Shown here one piece after another: positions 1 to 11,848 of a DNA stretch of 64,000 bases (position 1 is the stretch's first letter; the number at the start of each line of letters is the position of its first letter). Location: the NCBI GenBank assembly GCA_023091665.1, contig JALJCQ010000017.1, positions 3,406,501-3,470,500 of the forward strand, in the 5' to 3' direction. The position numbers and the translations under genes were made by a program. The notes under the pieces were generated by a model that made no database searches, was not told where the DNA came from, and was given only the letters and a program-made list of their open reading frames with translations. This stretch comes from Pythium myriotylum (Eukaryota > Oomycota > Peronosporomycetes > Pythiales > Pythiaceae).

Positions 1-1183
1 AGGAAGGACTGTATCCTCAGGTTTCCCGATGCGATCACGCTGAGCATACCACACGGCATCACTTCCGTCGGTTTCGTCTTTAGCAACACTGTTTTGCCGC
101 CCACGACAGGGTGCAGTGAGTATGGTCAATTTATTTCACGGATTTGCTACCTTTTTCTCCAAATAGTACTATGTTCTGCACGTAACCAACACGTCACACA
201 TCATCAAATCAGTCCGCGCTTGAAGGGGCGATCAGAACACGTAAAAGGCGATTCATCTGTCCCATGGCGATTTTCCTGGAGATATTCGTTGCATCGACGC
301 ACGCATTTGTGATGCCCGTTTGTTTGCCTGACGTGTTCGGACTAGACGAGAAAAGACCGCTGTCCATCACTCGGTGGACAGTGGTTTGTTTTTACTTCGG
401 ATAGATTTGAAGTTGTGAGTACCCTGACGACATCGTTGCAAATGATGCATAAATCACTCATGATCATGGCGACTAGCGAGCGCGTTAGGGGCCACGTGGT
501 GTACGTGGGCCACCTACGTACCTCGTGAGTCTCACGAGGTAGGTTCTGTATACTCACGGTGAGTATACAGAACCAGTAGACCTAATGAGCAGTGATGGAG
601 TTAGATACGTGCCGGCTGTTGATTTGTGGGAGAGGACAGATCAACGTTTTGAGCTTTAGTTTTGGTCTTGGTTGGGGAACCAGACCAATCGGCCACTCCG
701 AGCTCCTCCACACCAGCATTCCAGGCTGGAGTGTTGGGTAGGATGGAAAATCCACTCTATTCTTTTGTCCGTGTAGAGGAATGCACATGAATGAGGGTGT
801 GGGTAATGCATACGAGCGTCTTCGTTCTGGTTCAGGGTTGTTCGTTCACATCGCCATTACTTGAAGTTGGGAAGCTCATGAAAATGTTCCCCTAACTTTG
901 TTTCCAACATAAATTTCGACGTGCGAGGGCATGGAGAAATGACTCGCCCCAAACTTCTGTAGCTCTTTTACTATTATTGTAGTAATCGGCAAAGTTCAAA
1001 TTCAAGTGGCCAGTAGTTACAAAGGTTGATTAAACGACCTCACGCACACGCTCACCGGCTTTCATAGCGTCATGGTTAATTAAAGAAAACAAAGATCAAG
1101 CAACGCTAAAGATACGTTGTCTAGATATATTGCTTCCAGTCAATAGTGTTTGGATTGCCGAAGGTACTGCGGTGTCAAAACGT
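1..1183. other. Intergenic region, possible exon remnant at left edge
   Basis: No convincing complete gene is seen. One + strand frame is open from base 1 to about 312, and its first ~37 codons look protein-like (hydrophobic/beta-type composition, ending near a GTGAGT donor-like site at about 115). It could be the end of an exon of a gene lying mostly outside the window, but there is no recognisable domain. The rest is ordinary AT/GC-mixed spacer, apart from the hairpin cluster at 490-574. It also contains the 3' flank of the DUF1764 gene. Confidence 0.35.
490..574. repeat. Cluster of consecutive perfect inverted repeats
   Basis: Two near-zero-loop palindromes abut. The first has 11-bp arms 519-529 / 531-541 with one central base. 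The second has 16-bp arms 542-557 / 559-574 (left arm GGTTCTGTATACTCAC), again with one central base. A third imperfect palindrome around CCACGTGG lies at 490-511. All arms were read directly. The function is unknown: it could be a cruciform-forming MITE remnant, a regulatory palindrome or a structured transcript end. Confidence 0.75.
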
Positions 1184-2045
1184 TTAGAAGCAGCACCAAC
1201 AGTCGAATGGACAATCGGCAGTGTCGCCACCCTGGTTAATCTGCAACGACTCCTCTGAGTAAATAGGCAATCCATCTTCGTCATATCGAACTTCAGATGA
1301 AAAGAAATTTGCGTCAGTCCAAGTCGACTAGTGAGGTCATTGGTCTGTACTTACGTGGGCGCGGATCCGGGTTCTTGCCTTGCACAGCAGTGAGGTTCGT
1401 ATCTGTGTTGTGCGCAAAAACTTTATTAGGCTTTGCACCCACTATCCGATCCCGATCAAACTTACTCTGCGCCTCCAGCAGTTTGATCTGTTCATCAAGT
1501 CGCTCGCGCTCTTTGCGCGCCTTCTTCTTGGCCTTGGCTTCCTCGGCTGCTTCACGCTCGGCTGCGAGCGCGCTCTCCTGTTTCTTCGTTTTCAGAGTCT
1601 TAAAAAGGTCGTCGATATCCGCGGTGTCAGTCTTCTTTGCGGTATTCGGTTTCTCGACGTTGGTGCTGTCGGAGGCTTGCGTTTTGTTCTTCTTTTTCTT
1701 CTTCTTGCCCTTTTTCGAACTCTCGCCGTCTGCAGTACTCATCACAGGTGCCTTCTCCACTACAGGAACAGGCGTCGACTCGACTTTCTTCGTCTCGGTG
1801 GTTGCACCCTTCACTACGATCATCTTTAGCTGCAGTGGAGCCTTCTTGGGCTTCTTCATCACCGGCTCCGCTGGAGCTCTCGACAGCTGCGTGGTCTGTT
1901 GCGGTGTCGGTTTCTCGTTCTATAGGGCAAACACGACATCAATCGAAAGCGCTCGAGCTCGCGTGTCTTCTGAGCACGCTTTGACGCTTCCATTGCGACG
2001 CACCTCGCCATTCTTAGCCGCGTTGCGCTGCCGCTTCTTGCCCAT
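1184..2045 (-). CDS. DUF1764 family protein (3 exons)
   Basis: Spliced model: exon 1 2045-2004 (MGKKRQRNAAKNGE), exon 2 1919-1355, exon 3 1290-1184. The introns are GT-AG (donors GTGCGT and GTAAGT) and all phases agree. The protein is about 237 aa. A lysine-rich middle (around a KKGKKKKKKNK stretch) is followed by the IDDLF motif and an alpha-helical charged segment typical of DUF1764. The C-terminus, in exon 3, reads DEDGLPIYSEESL and ends in CPFDCWCCF, matching the family's conserved cysteine-rich tail (CPFDCDCCF type). The family is conserved in eukaryotes; its role is unknown, and nuclear/nucleolar localisation is likely from the basic stretches (inference). The gene is intact. Confidence 0.85.
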
Positions 2046-2399
2046 GGTCGAGTGGGGACGCCGTTTCAATCTGGCGACTTGATTGGCGGAGGAGACGGAG
2101 GACCCATCCGATTTACAAAAGTAGGTGATACGGAGAGAGCTCTTCATAGAAAGAGGTGAGATTCATGTCGATTGGCTTCACAGCCATCATATTTGCGTTA
2201 ATCGAGAACGTGGGAACCGTGCAGGTGTATGTAGTTTATAAGGAGCAGCAGAGAGCGGCCGGTCGCGTCTGAGCTCTGTCAATGGATGGAAATCGACAGA
2301 TGCGTCTCAATCCCAACGTGGGGCTCGGGCTCTCGTATCGCCTCGGCTGCAAGGGGGAGAAAGCGGACCAAACTATCGACGCGACGACGCACAACGGCC

Positions 2400-3164
<765 letters not shown>

Positions 3165-3371
3165 TCAACTGCCACGGGCTCACCTATTTCCAGGCGTGGC
3201 TTCTCTCTGAAACAACTTCATGTCGGCCGGCGGCGACGTATACTCCATGGGTATCCGGAGTATACGGTGTACCCTGTATAGTGTACCCCCTTTGGCCCCT
3301 GGGTCCGTGCACACCACCAAGCAAACCACCAACTACGAGACGCTAGCACCACCCACGCTATTAGTGCGACC

Positions 3372-3931
3372 ATGGCGACGGAACTCTTCGAGGACATCTT
3401 CGAGGTGCGCGTGGTGAACCCGGAGGGCAAGAAGTTCGACAAAGGTGCGTGAGGCGGGGACGCGCAGGTTACGGTGGGGTTACACTCGAGCTCACGGCCC
3501 ACGGGCTCAGTTACGCGCGTGGTCTGCAAGGGCGTCTCGTACGAGCTCGAGCTCACGCTCGACATCAACTCGGAGGTCTACCGCCTGCGCCAGAACGACA
3601 AGTTCACGTTCACGCTCGTGAGCACGCTCGACCTCGAGGGCAAGCCGGACGACGGCACGTTCAACCAGTCGGGCAAGGTGCGGTCGAGGGCGTGGGCGTG
3701 GATGGAGAGAGAGAGAGACTGAGTGGCGTTCTGTGGGTGTAGCCGACGCTGCTGGACCGCTACGACTACGGCATGTACGGCAAGGTGTTCCAGTACGACC
3801 ACGAGGGCGGCAACCAGGTCTCGATCTACGCGAGCTTCGGCGGGCTGCTCATGAGTCTGCGCGGCGAGCAGCGCCACCTCCATCTCATCCAGAACGACTC
3901 GCGCATCTACTGTCTGTTACGAAAGCAGTAG
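3372..3931 (+). CDS. RPB8: RNA polymerase I/II/III subunit RPABC3 (RPB8), 3 exons
   Basis: Exons 3372-3444, 3511-3677 and 3743-3931 join in phase to give 142 aa, close to the usual ~146-150. The start MATELFEDIFEVR and the following VVNPEGKKFDKVTRVVCKG segment match the N-terminal strand pair of RPB8. The middle carries LDINSEVYRL and the C-terminus carries the DYGMYGKVF and YASFGGLLMSLRG blocks, the latter being the family's best-conserved signature. RPB8 is a shared core subunit of all three nuclear RNA polymerases. The donors GTGCGT and GTGCGG fit the short-intron style of neighbouring genes. No defects are seen. Confidence 0.93.
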
Positions 3932-4132
3932 AGAGAAAGGCCGAGAGGCTTGGCCGGAGAAGGGCCCAGGCGATAGAGGGAGCAGGCGATACATTAGGAC
4001 GAGGGGCTCGGCCCGTACACGCACGGCATGAAGGAGATGCAAAACACGAAAACTCAAACTATTGGCGAGTGGGAATTGTGGTACAGAAACATGGAGGCAG
4101 CTAGTCGAGACTCTAGACGGATGCGCTGACGT

Positions 4133-4473
4133 TTACTTCTGCTCCTTGTCCTCGTTGGCGATCTGGCGCGCCTTGAGCATGAGCTCGTCGCGCGAAATGG
4201 CCTGCGGCGGGTACTGAATGTACTTCCACTAGAGCAACACAGTTCCATCACCGCTCAGCATTTCTGTGAATGGATCGTGAGTGGAATACGCGCGTGACGT
4301 ACCTGCGCGACGATCCAGTTGATGCAGTCGGGCTGCGCGTAGATGCACGTGGCGACAATCGGGACTACGGGTCACGGTCTCAGATAAGCACGTGTTGGAA
4401 CCTAGAAATACTGGAGCTACTCACTGGAGAGGTAGAGGCCGAAGCGCGCGGCTTCCATGCGCAGGTTGACCAT
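4133..4473 (-). CDS. PET100-like cytochrome c oxidase assembly protein (3 exons)
   Basis: Three tiny exons (4473-4425, 4364-4303, 4228-4133) give a 68-aa protein. It starts MVNLRMEAARFGLYLS, has one membrane segment in the first half (GLYLSIPIVATCIYA) and ends in a charged helix with ISRDELMLKARQI and NEDKEQK. PET100 proteins share this pattern: a short N-terminus with a hydrophobic anchor, aromatic/proline-rich centre (WKYIQYPPQ) and charged C-terminal helix. In that family they act in the inner mitochondrial membrane during complex IV assembly. Exons this small are easily missed by gene finders. The assignment rests on pattern and size; another small mitochondrial membrane subunit is possible. 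Confidence 0.6.
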
Positions 4474-5089
4474 GGCGGCGGCTTCCGGAGGTCTCTCTCT
4501 GCAAGTGACCTGACGGCGACGTCCCAAAGGCGTGCTGGGCGACTTCGATGGCCGACTGAAGAGCTCTGTATTGAGACCGTGGACAGTAAGGCGCGGCCAG
4601 AAAGGTGAGCCGAAGGTATCACTTGATCTTCAACAGACGCTGTCAGTGAGCAGTGCCAACGTCCTCAGTGCATGCAGGTGCTTCCATCGAGAAGGCTCAC
4701 TCAATGACATCGAGCCTACCAGCATTAGAGCCGCGAGATTGGCGGCAAGGCACACTGAAGACGCTCCCAATATCGCAGTGATAGCCTGTGATCTCGAGGT
4801 GTACCCACACGAGTCCCACGCAGATTCGTGGACGCGGTTGTCGCGATTGTCCCGCTCGATTCGCTCATCCTCACCAAGTTGTAGACACTCTCGATATTTG
4901 ATGCCGTTGGCGCGAGTAGTTGATGTTATACGAGACATTGGAAGTAGTGACTCTGTACATGCCTTGTCAGTGACATGTCCTGAGGGTTTTAGCGAGACGA
5001 CGACCGTTTCTCTGGTGGTGGGCTTGAAACGACGCCGAGGACTTGAACTTTAAAAGACGCACACAGTCTTTTGACAAGGCCCGCTGAAC
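4474..5089. other. Intergenic spacer
   Basis: No supported gene. Open frames here on both strands have low-complexity, non-protein-like translations. It holds the promoter of the PET100-like gene on the left and that of the 5090 gene on the right. Confidence 0.5.
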
Positions 5090-5590
5090 ATGGGTGGCAA
5101 CAAGGCGGCATACGCGACGGCATCGCTTCCGCATCCACGAGCCGACCGTGCAGGGATCCACTCCATTCGTCGGGGGCAACCCACGCGGCTGCCACAGGAC
5201 GGCAGCGATACGGACGACAGCGGCCCCGTGGTCACCAAGCGCGACGGCTTTGCCGTTCCTGAATATGAAGACGAGAACGACGCAGACGACGACTACGACG
5301 ACGATGACGACGACTTCTACGAACAACAGGCTGCTTTTGAACGCGAACGCGAGGTGCTGCGCGAGCGCGAAGAGATGAAGAAGCGGTTCACGTTCCAGGA
5401 GCATCGACGCCGCAACCTCAAGACCGACATCATGAGCGCTATGCGTCGCAAGAGACGCATGCTGCTGCGCAACGAGAACCTTCGGTTTCGAGAGCTCTAC
5501 AAGCCACCCGAGCCCGGCGTCGTGGTCACGGTCATCGCACTTGTCACGATCGTGTCGCTGATCCTCACAAAATCCTGGCCTTTCTATTAG
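5090..5590 (+). CDS. Small tail-anchored acidic/coiled-coil protein
   Basis: A single-exon 166-aa protein starting at the first ATG (MGGNKAAYATAS). Residues ~1-55 are polar and probably disordered. Residues ~58-77 are strongly acidic with a run of Asp (YEDENDADDDYDDDDDDFY). Residues ~80-135 form a charged helix (EREREVLREREEMKKR and a basic RRKRRMLLRNENLRFREL segment). Residues ~142-160 are a single hydrophobic segment (VVTVIALVTIVSLIL) only a few residues from the C-terminus (TKSWPFY). This is the layout of a tail-anchored membrane protein facing the cytosol. I do not recognise a named family. Confidence 0.8.
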   Translation: MGGNKAAYATASLPHPRADRAGIHSIRRGQPTRLPQDGSDTDDSGPVVTKRDGFAVPEYEDENDADDDYDDDDDDFYEQQAAFEREREVLREREEMKKRFTFQEHRRRNLKTDIMSAMRRKRRMLLRNENLRFRELYKPPEPGVVVTVIALVTIVSLILTKSWPFY

Positions 5591-5738
5591 CGCTAAAAGG
5601 CGAATACTGTAATGAGAGAGCGTTTTGCATTCCTAGTCTGAGAGAACCCACGTTGCCATGCTATCACATGGAGGTGGGCTCTCGTTTTAATATCAATCTG
5701 GTAGTTGGAATCATTGCGACCTTTCACAGCTCGAACTC

Positions 5739-6592
5739 ATGAGACTCGAGGCGCTCGGAGTGCCCGAGGAAGTGAAAAGCGGCTTTCTCGACGCGGGCTC
5801 ACCGCGTGGAACGCTCTCGTGGACGCCACTGCAGTATGCGTGCGCCCTGGGCGACGAGGAGCTGGCTCGTGAGCTCCTTCTCGAGAAGAAGTACGACCCG
5901 AACGAAAGTGGCAAGACCCGCTTTGCCTACTCGCCGCTCCATGTCGCTGTACGCTTCGGACATAAGAGCATCGTCGATCTGCTCCTGGAAAATGGCACAC
6001 CAGAGATCACGCCCGTTGACAGCGTGGTGCGTAATGGAGATTTGCTTTTGTAGCCGAGTTGTTCTGATGGGAGGATCAAGTTTAGGTTGGTGCAAGCCCC
6101 CTCCACATCGCCGTTGTGAGAGGCAGCCTTGAGATAGTCGAGAAACTACTTCCATTCACGAGCCAGACACCTCTCACAAAGAACGGGACGACGCCGTACG
6201 AACTGGCGAAGCGTATGGGGCACGTTGAGATCGCCCAGGTCCTCAAGAACCACGAACAGAGGCTACTCAGCAAGCAAAAGCTCGGTGACTGGCTCGCAAG
6301 TATTGGCATGATGGAGTACGCACCGCTGCTGGATCGCGCCGGATACGACGATGCGAATTTTTTGCTGGTGAATGGACTGAGTGAGTCGACGCTCGACTCG
6401 TTCAATATCGAGAAAGTAGGCCATCGCATGAAGCTAAAGAACTTATACATGCTGCGAGAATTTCTGGAAGCACATGAAGAGAATGAAGGAGAGGACGACG
6501 ACGAGGATGACGACGATGAAGAGCGTAGTAGTAGTGGAGAAGAAGACAGTGACGCTGCGTCAGATGACGACAGCGAGGAGGATGACGAGTAA
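5739..6592 (+). CDS. Ankyrin-repeat and SAM-domain protein (2 exons)
   Basis: Exon 1 is 5739-6026 and exon 2 is 6086-6592, with a 59-nt GT-AG intron inside an ankyrin repeat (phase 0, joining ...VDSV to VGASPLHIAVVRG). The product is 264 aa. Ankyrin repeats cover roughly residues 28-140: WTPLQYACALGDEELARELL, SPLHVAVRFGHKSIVDLLLENG, SPLHIAVVRGSLEIVEKLL and TTPYELAKRMGHVEIAQVL. A SAM domain follows at about 155-220 (LGDWLASIGMMEYAPLL ... GHRMKLKNLYMLREF). The tail is a low-complexity Asp/Glu/Ser stretch. By family knowledge such proteins are protein-protein scaffolds; the partner is unknown. The gene is intact. Confidence 0.88.
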
Positions 6593-6633
6593 AAGCGACG
6601 AATCTAAATTGTTGATAAGTAAAAAGAACGAGA

Positions 6634-7533
6634 TCAACCGTGGATTGTGGAATTGATGGCAGCGACAGTCTTGTTGTAGAGCGCCACGGGGTTGGGCGGC
6701 GTGACTTCGTCGGGCACGTAGAAAGTCTTGTCGTGAGGGTTGACGGACTTGTAGATCACAATACCGGCGATGCCTGCGAAGACGAGAAAGGCCATCATGA
6801 GGATGACTCGGTCGGTGGCCATTCGCCGTGCAAAGACGCGGATGAGCTTGTCGGCGCGCTGGAGGTTGTCCTCCATGCGCATGACCTCGTCCGTGATGTT
6901 GACGATCTGCTGGCGCTGTTCACGGAGCTGCTCGCCTGTGGCAATAGCCACTTCTTTAGACTGCTCAACCATTTTTTGCGTGCTCATGAGCGACTGCTCG
7001 GTCTTCTTCTGCACGTCGAGCGCCTTGTTGAGCATCTCGGTGTTGCCCATGGGTTGCGGCCCACGCGTCTTGCCCGACGCCGTGCGTTCGCCGAAGAGAC
7101 CACTCCGCTCGTGCTCGCTCTTGGCCCACTTGACCTCGCCCGTGAGCTCTTCTACTCGCGCACAATGCTCTTCGAATTTCTAATCCAGCCAACGTCAGCG
7201 TCTTCAAGTCCCACCCGCCTGTCTCAACCTGGGGGCAGTTCGCCCCTCACCTCTCGGAACTGCTTGGCCTGCTCTCGGGGCCCCTGGCGAAGTGCGAGCT
7301 GGTAGCCTTTCTTGAGCTCCACGATCTCTCGCAATTTCTTCTCGGCGATGCTCAGCAGCTGCAGACAGAGTCGAGCGTGTCAGTGTGGCGTTGCATCCTA
7401 TTCAGTTGGCTGTCGTAGCTCCTCGCACCTCGGGTTTGATGCCAGGCGGCGCCTTCGAGAGCTTGCCCATGACCTCATTGAGCTTCTCGAGCGCGTCCGT
7501 GAGGTCCGCGTCGTAGTAGCTGATCTCCGCCAT
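6634..7533 (-). CDS. NPSN-type Qb-SNARE (3 exons)
   Basis: Exons 7533-7429, 7358-7251 and 7179-6634 join in phase to 252 aa, near the 260-265 of plant NPSN11. The N-terminal part (MAEISYYDADLTDALEKL ...) is helical and matches the NPSN N-terminal bundle. The SNARE motif around residues 150-205 (EQLREQRQQIVNITDEVMRM, then LQRADKLIRVFARRM) has Gln at the zero layer. A membrane anchor (VILMMAFLVFAGIAGIVIY) follows. Unusually, a ~30-residue luminal tail with NKT and NST sequons follows the anchor, longer than in typical SNAREs. It is expected to act in Golgi/plasma-membrane fusion with other Q- and R-SNAREs. Confidence 0.87.
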
Positions 7534-8248
7534 GTCGCGACGCCTGTCTGCTCAACTGATCGAGAGCACAAAGAGAGAAAGAGAGAGCAAGAGAGAAAGT
7601 CCGACGCCCATTTTGGCCCATGGCCGTTTCGGCCACATGGGTTCATCTTGTTTGGCAAGGTGGTGTGGTGTACACAAAAGTGTCATCATGGTGTGAGTAC
7701 TGTGCGCGACATAACAAGAGATCGACGTGAAGACTGACGTGGTGGGGAAGTTCTCGAAGTCGCTGCATCATGGAGATTTGAGAGGCTCACGTGCATAAGC
7801 AAGAGGAAGATGAGAAGGCGTTTTGGCAATTGTGTTGTATGACGAGAAAGCAAGAAAAAAAACAATAACTATGTGGGGAAAAAAGGTTTCTCTAATGAAA
7901 ACGCGCCGTGGCTGGGACCTGGTGCGAGCGGCGTGCGGTGGACGGCGTGGCTTCGGGAGATCGGCAGCGCCCGAGTGGCATCCCCATGATGCCACGCAGT
8001 TCGGGTAGCGACTCGCCAATTGCGAGGCTGTGGACTGCGGCTGCCTACGATGCTCCCGACGGTGTTGTCGGCCAGAGACGAATTCCGAGAAAGACGCAAA
8101 GGCTGGAGAAACACCACGGGAGCGAAACGCTCCGTCGACACGACCATCCGGCACTCGCGCTCGTGCAGGTTGTCGTTGGAGGAGGTCAGCTTGAATTGGT
8201 ATTGATACAGTGCCTGTGAGCTGCACCCTCCGGTGGCCCGTCGGGCGT
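7534..8248. other. Intergenic region with GA-rich tract
   Basis: It holds the NPSN promoter side and the Tim17 3' flank. A purine-rich GAGA microsatellite-like stretch lies at about 7560-7600. No supported gene: the open frames crossing it are extensions of antisense frames from Tim17. Confidence 0.5.
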
Positions 8249-8725
8249 CTAGAACGACGGCGGCGCGAGCTTCTGTTCCTCGAGCTCCGGGTTCATCAAC
8301 TCTTCCGGCATGGTCTGTGGGTTCGACGCGAAGTACTCGTTGACCATGATGCCGACACCTTCGATCGCCGCGAGCAGCACGCCACCGATGAGCGCCTGGC
8401 CGGCAGCCGCTCGCGGGCCGGCGCGGATCGCGAGCGCGCCACCGGTGGCGGCGCCGGCGAGGATCGAGTTCCACGGGTCTTCTTTTCGTCGCAGCGCCTC
8501 GAAGGAGCAGTCGAAGGACGAGAAGAGCAGGCCCCAGACCGCGAAGCCGCCGGCGAGCACGGGCGTGCGCATCTTGGCGTTGTAGATGGCGCCGCGGAAG
8601 CGCTGGCCCGAGGGCGAGTTGCGCGCGCCCTTGAAGGTGTACCACCCCGCGCCGAAGACGGCGCCGAGCACGAAGCCGCCGCCGGCGTCCTCGACGATGC
8701 GGAAGGGACACGGCTCGCGCTCCAT
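8249..8725 (-). CDS. TIM17: Mitochondrial import inner membrane translocase subunit Tim17
   Basis: A 158-aa protein from the ATG at 8725; the start was chosen because MEREPCPFRIVEDAGGGF aligns with the canonical Tim17 N-terminus. Upstream in-frame codons look non-coding. Four hydrophobic segments follow in Tim17/22/23 style. The signatures FAVWGLLFSSFDC and RRKEDPWNSILAGAATGG are present, with IEGVGIMV in the last membrane segment. Two cysteines (in EPCPF and SFDCSF) sit where the family's disulfide pair lies. Tim17 is a channel component of the TIM23 presequence translocase. Single exon, no defects. Confidence 0.93.
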   Translation of the reverse strand: MEREPCPFRIVEDAGGGFVLGAVFGAGWYTFKGARNSPSGQRFRGAIYNAKMRTPVLAGGFAVWGLLFSSFDCSFEALRRKEDPWNSILAGAATGGALAIRAGPRAAAGQALIGGVLLAAIEGVGIMVNEYFASNPQTMPEELMNPELEEQKLAPPSF

Positions 8726-8820
8726 CGCGACTTGGTCTTGCGCTCTCTCGTGATCGCACGGTCTGGAGCTGCTCACCGGTGCCCGGGGAGAGAGAGTGAT
8801 GGTCAACGGCTCGCCACCAA

Positions 8821-9008
8821 TAAGTGCGGAACCCTACCCCAGAGAGGGTACCGTACCGGGAATACGGTACAGATGCGAAAAAAAATGGTGGCGGTATTCT
8901 ATGATGTTCGATATTACTATTAGTGTACTGTAGCCATTTGGGGGCTGAGAGCACACGTCACAGATTGATCATGGAGAATAATGTGCAAGTTTGTGTATTA
9001 CACTGGAT
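8821..9008. repeat. Flank repeat, empty (LINE-free) copy
   Basis: This stretch between Tim17 and LRR gene copy 1 recurs, diverged, at 12153-12252 plus 14973-15090 and again at 18234-18333 plus 21054-21171. Shared landmarks are AAGTGCGGARCCCTACCCCA, GGTACAGATGCGAAA, GGTATTCTATGATG and CACACGTCACAGAT. Here the two halves are contiguous, while in the other two places a LINE separates them. It therefore serves as the empty-site reference for the LINE insertion. It also marks the border of an older ~3.3-kb duplication unit. Confidence 0.75.
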
Positions 9009-9019
9009 GTCGAGTCTCG

Positions 9020-11564
9020 TTACTTCTTGCAGCCGAGCCAGGCCTCGTACTCGGGGTTGCACGGCTTGCCGACGCGCTCGGCGATTTGCAACTGGCGCAT
9101 GCGAATCGCAAACGGACTCGGATCGCACGCCACGCCCATCCATCGGGCGTTGTAGCACATCGCAGAGCCGTTGTGACCAGGAGCGACGCACTCGCGGTAC
9201 AGCGTGCCGTTGCACTGAATCATCTCCTCGCGAGTTGGCAGGAACTTGATCTGTCCCAACGGGACAACTTCGCCGTAGCACGCACTATAGTTGAACTTGT
9301 CAAAGTATTTGCGAGTTGCTGCGGTCGCGACGCGGTCAGCCGAGAGGCAGCTCGTGACCGCAGGTGTGCCAAACAACAAGTTAACGCGACAGAGCGAACG
9401 GTTCAGGTCGCACTTGTCGGCGCCGAGAAAACCGTTGCAGCAGAATGTGCCTCTATCCAAGATAGCGAGTGCCTTGAGGTTCTTGACGTTAGTCAGATCT
9501 GGAAACACCTCGACACCTGGCAAGGACGTAATCGTGAGACGCTCCAGGTTGCGCAGGTGGCTGAAACTGGGTAACTCGGTGATAAGAGGAAGTGCAGCGA
9601 CCATGAATGAGCGGAGATTGACGAGACCATCGAGAGAAGGAAGACTAGGAATCGCGAGCATGGCCAGATGAACGTAACTGAGCTTGGACATTCTGTCAAA
9701 CAGATGTGGGGGTAGTTCTTGAATCGAATTGCCAAATGCCTTCCCTTCAATATGTCTATCGGGTCACAAAATGGTGTAAGACGCAAAGCACTCATCTATA
9801 CAAGTCCAAACGAGTTGAGCTCATACAAAAACTCGAGATTCGTGAAGTCTCCAAACCAGTCGGGCAGTGTCAGGGTATGCGTGTAGTACAACGAGCTGGT
9901 CAAAATCAACCGAGTCAGTAATACGACAACACTTTCACGTGGAATCCCATGGCTTCCAAGGGAAGTGAGACCTACACGTGCTTCAGGTTCTTGCAGCGGC
10001 GGAGCTGTTCGGGGAAGAACGAAAGTTCACGATTCACGAGCTGCACCGTCTGAAGGTAACCCGTGTGTGCGAGTTGTGCGAGTTTTTCAGTGCGGTTTTG
10101 TGGCTTGGTCCACTCTTCGTAAGTTGCAATCGTGACGTTGTTGTCGATGAGAGCCAAGCATGGACACCGGTCCAGTTGACCGGGTTTATAGTCACTCACC
10201 CAGCTTCTAGAGATCTGGACGCATTCGGGGTGTGGCCGACACGCTTGGTCGCTTGTGTACACGCTTCCCGCTGTGTAAACGACCACAGCAACAGCTACCG
10301 CAAAGAAAAACGCCGCAACTGGACGCTGATTCTTAGGGTAAACATTTGGGTGACTCGAAACACCACTCTTCCGTGCTTCGAGAAACTGGACGAGGCCGAA
10401 GAACCGACGAACTAGTGCCAAGTGCGTGCCGACTCGGGTGAATATCTTGAGGACTGAGTCAATTCTAAGGGAGTCGAGGGCTGTACGAATATTTTCGACT
10501 TGTACAGGGTCAGCGACGACCACTGCATTATGTTCGAACGCCCCGGGTAGGAAAACCACGTCGTTGATCTTCATGGCCTCTCGGTCGAATGTGAAGGTGT
10601 TCAATGTGTATAGCAGAACAAGAACCGGGAAGACGATGGCAACCATGAAGTCGAAGCTAAGGAACCCGTGCGTTAGTTGAAGTAGACCAGCAGCAAAGGA
10701 ATAATGTAGCGTGCGTACAATGTGTCAACGAGCGTCTGTGCGCGCCCAACGTTGTCGTGGCGCAAAATGAACATTATCGCTCCCGCGATGCCGTTAAGGA
10801 CAACGATGGCAGCAAATACGGTTAGCAGGGACACATGCATGCCTTGTTCTAGCAGTTGCGCAAGAAATACACACTGGATAACGAGATCGGCAACCTTGAC
10901 TGCAGTGTGCTGCGTGCAGACAAAAAAGGATCAGTTTTGACTCATGATTAACTGACCTGGCGTCGTTTCTTACCAATCGTCGGCGGGTTACACTCTCCTT
11001 GTCAAGCACTGCCTTTGTCAAGGAGCTGGTACGTCGCGCTAGTTTGGCCGACCAATGCTTGCTCGACGAGTCGCGGTTCTGTTGCTGGGCATTATCTACT
11101 GTGGAGTTGGCGATTTTAGATCCATGACGTGGTGGATTTGAGCTCATCGCTGTTGTGAGGAACATCAGCCGCACGAGTTTATGGAGCACAGAGACATAAC
11201 TCAGGCCCACCACAGCTAGGCCAACAAGACCGACGACAACAACGCCGGTAGGTGCGGGTGAGAAACGCCAGAATTCGCCGAAGTCCAGATCAGCTGTCTT
11301 CATCGCCACGTTGGCCATCTTGTCTGGTGCAGAAGTGAGCAGCATAATCCACACGACCCAAACTAAGCAAATGAGTGCGAGCAAGAATGTGCCGAGCAGA
11401 AAATGATTCTGTTTCCCACAACGAGTACGAAATGGCGTCTGGTTGCGCTGCTCGCACGTTGTCGTGTCATTGGAGACCCTGAACTTAACACCGTCGGTGT
11501 CCGTAATCGCATCTTGGAGCGTCGGTCCTGCCTTCTTCCTCTCCTTCGCGCTGGTTTGAGCCAT
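9020..11564 (-). CDS. Transmembrane leucine-rich-repeat protein, copy 1 (5 exons)
   Basis: Exons 11564-10974, 10909-10719, 10656-9976, 9895-9827 and 9755-9020 join in phase to 755 aa. All introns are GT-AG; intron 2 has a CTAAC branch-like motif. The N-terminal half is membrane protein: segments around HFLLGTFLLALICLVWVVWI, TGVVVVGLVGLAVVGL, VSLLTVFAAIVVLNG, MVAIVFPVLVLLYTL and VAAFFFAVAVAVVVYTAG. The C-terminal half is extracellular-type LRR: LPDWFGDFTNLEFL, then the LPPHLFDRMSKLSYVHL and LPSLDGLVNLRSF repeats. It ends in a cysteine-rich cap (FCCNGFLGADKCDL ... YEAWLGCKK) with N-glycosylation sequons. I recognise this as an oomycete membrane-LRR family of unknown function; a surface receptor or sensor role is inference. 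Confidence 0.8.
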
Positions 11565-11848
11565 ACCACCCTCGCTATCTTGCCGTGCAGAGTGATCAGG
11601 AGTACGACCAACAACAGTCTAGATCGAGCCGTCTTCACTTGAGGTCCGAGCACCTGGTGGTCGCAAAACAGACGAGAAGTGGTGTGGAACGCAACCAACC
11701 ACTCAATCTGTCCATTTGCATTCCTCGTTGCTGGAGCTTGGGCGCAGTTTCATCATTTTGTTACCAAAAATAACATTGCGTGCTGTTCTTGGACCGGAAC
11801 CTACAACGGATAAAACTCAAGTGCGATTCGGCCCGAAAATCGTCCGTT

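Noticed and set aside
4532..5053. 173-codon + strand frame between the PET100-like and 5090 genes
   Set aside because: No domain, no coherent composition and no splice partner; treated as spacer.
7869..8954. 361-codon - strand frame across Tim17 and its 3' flank
   Set aside because: Out of frame with Tim17 and Arg-rich low-complexity; a GC-rich shadow.
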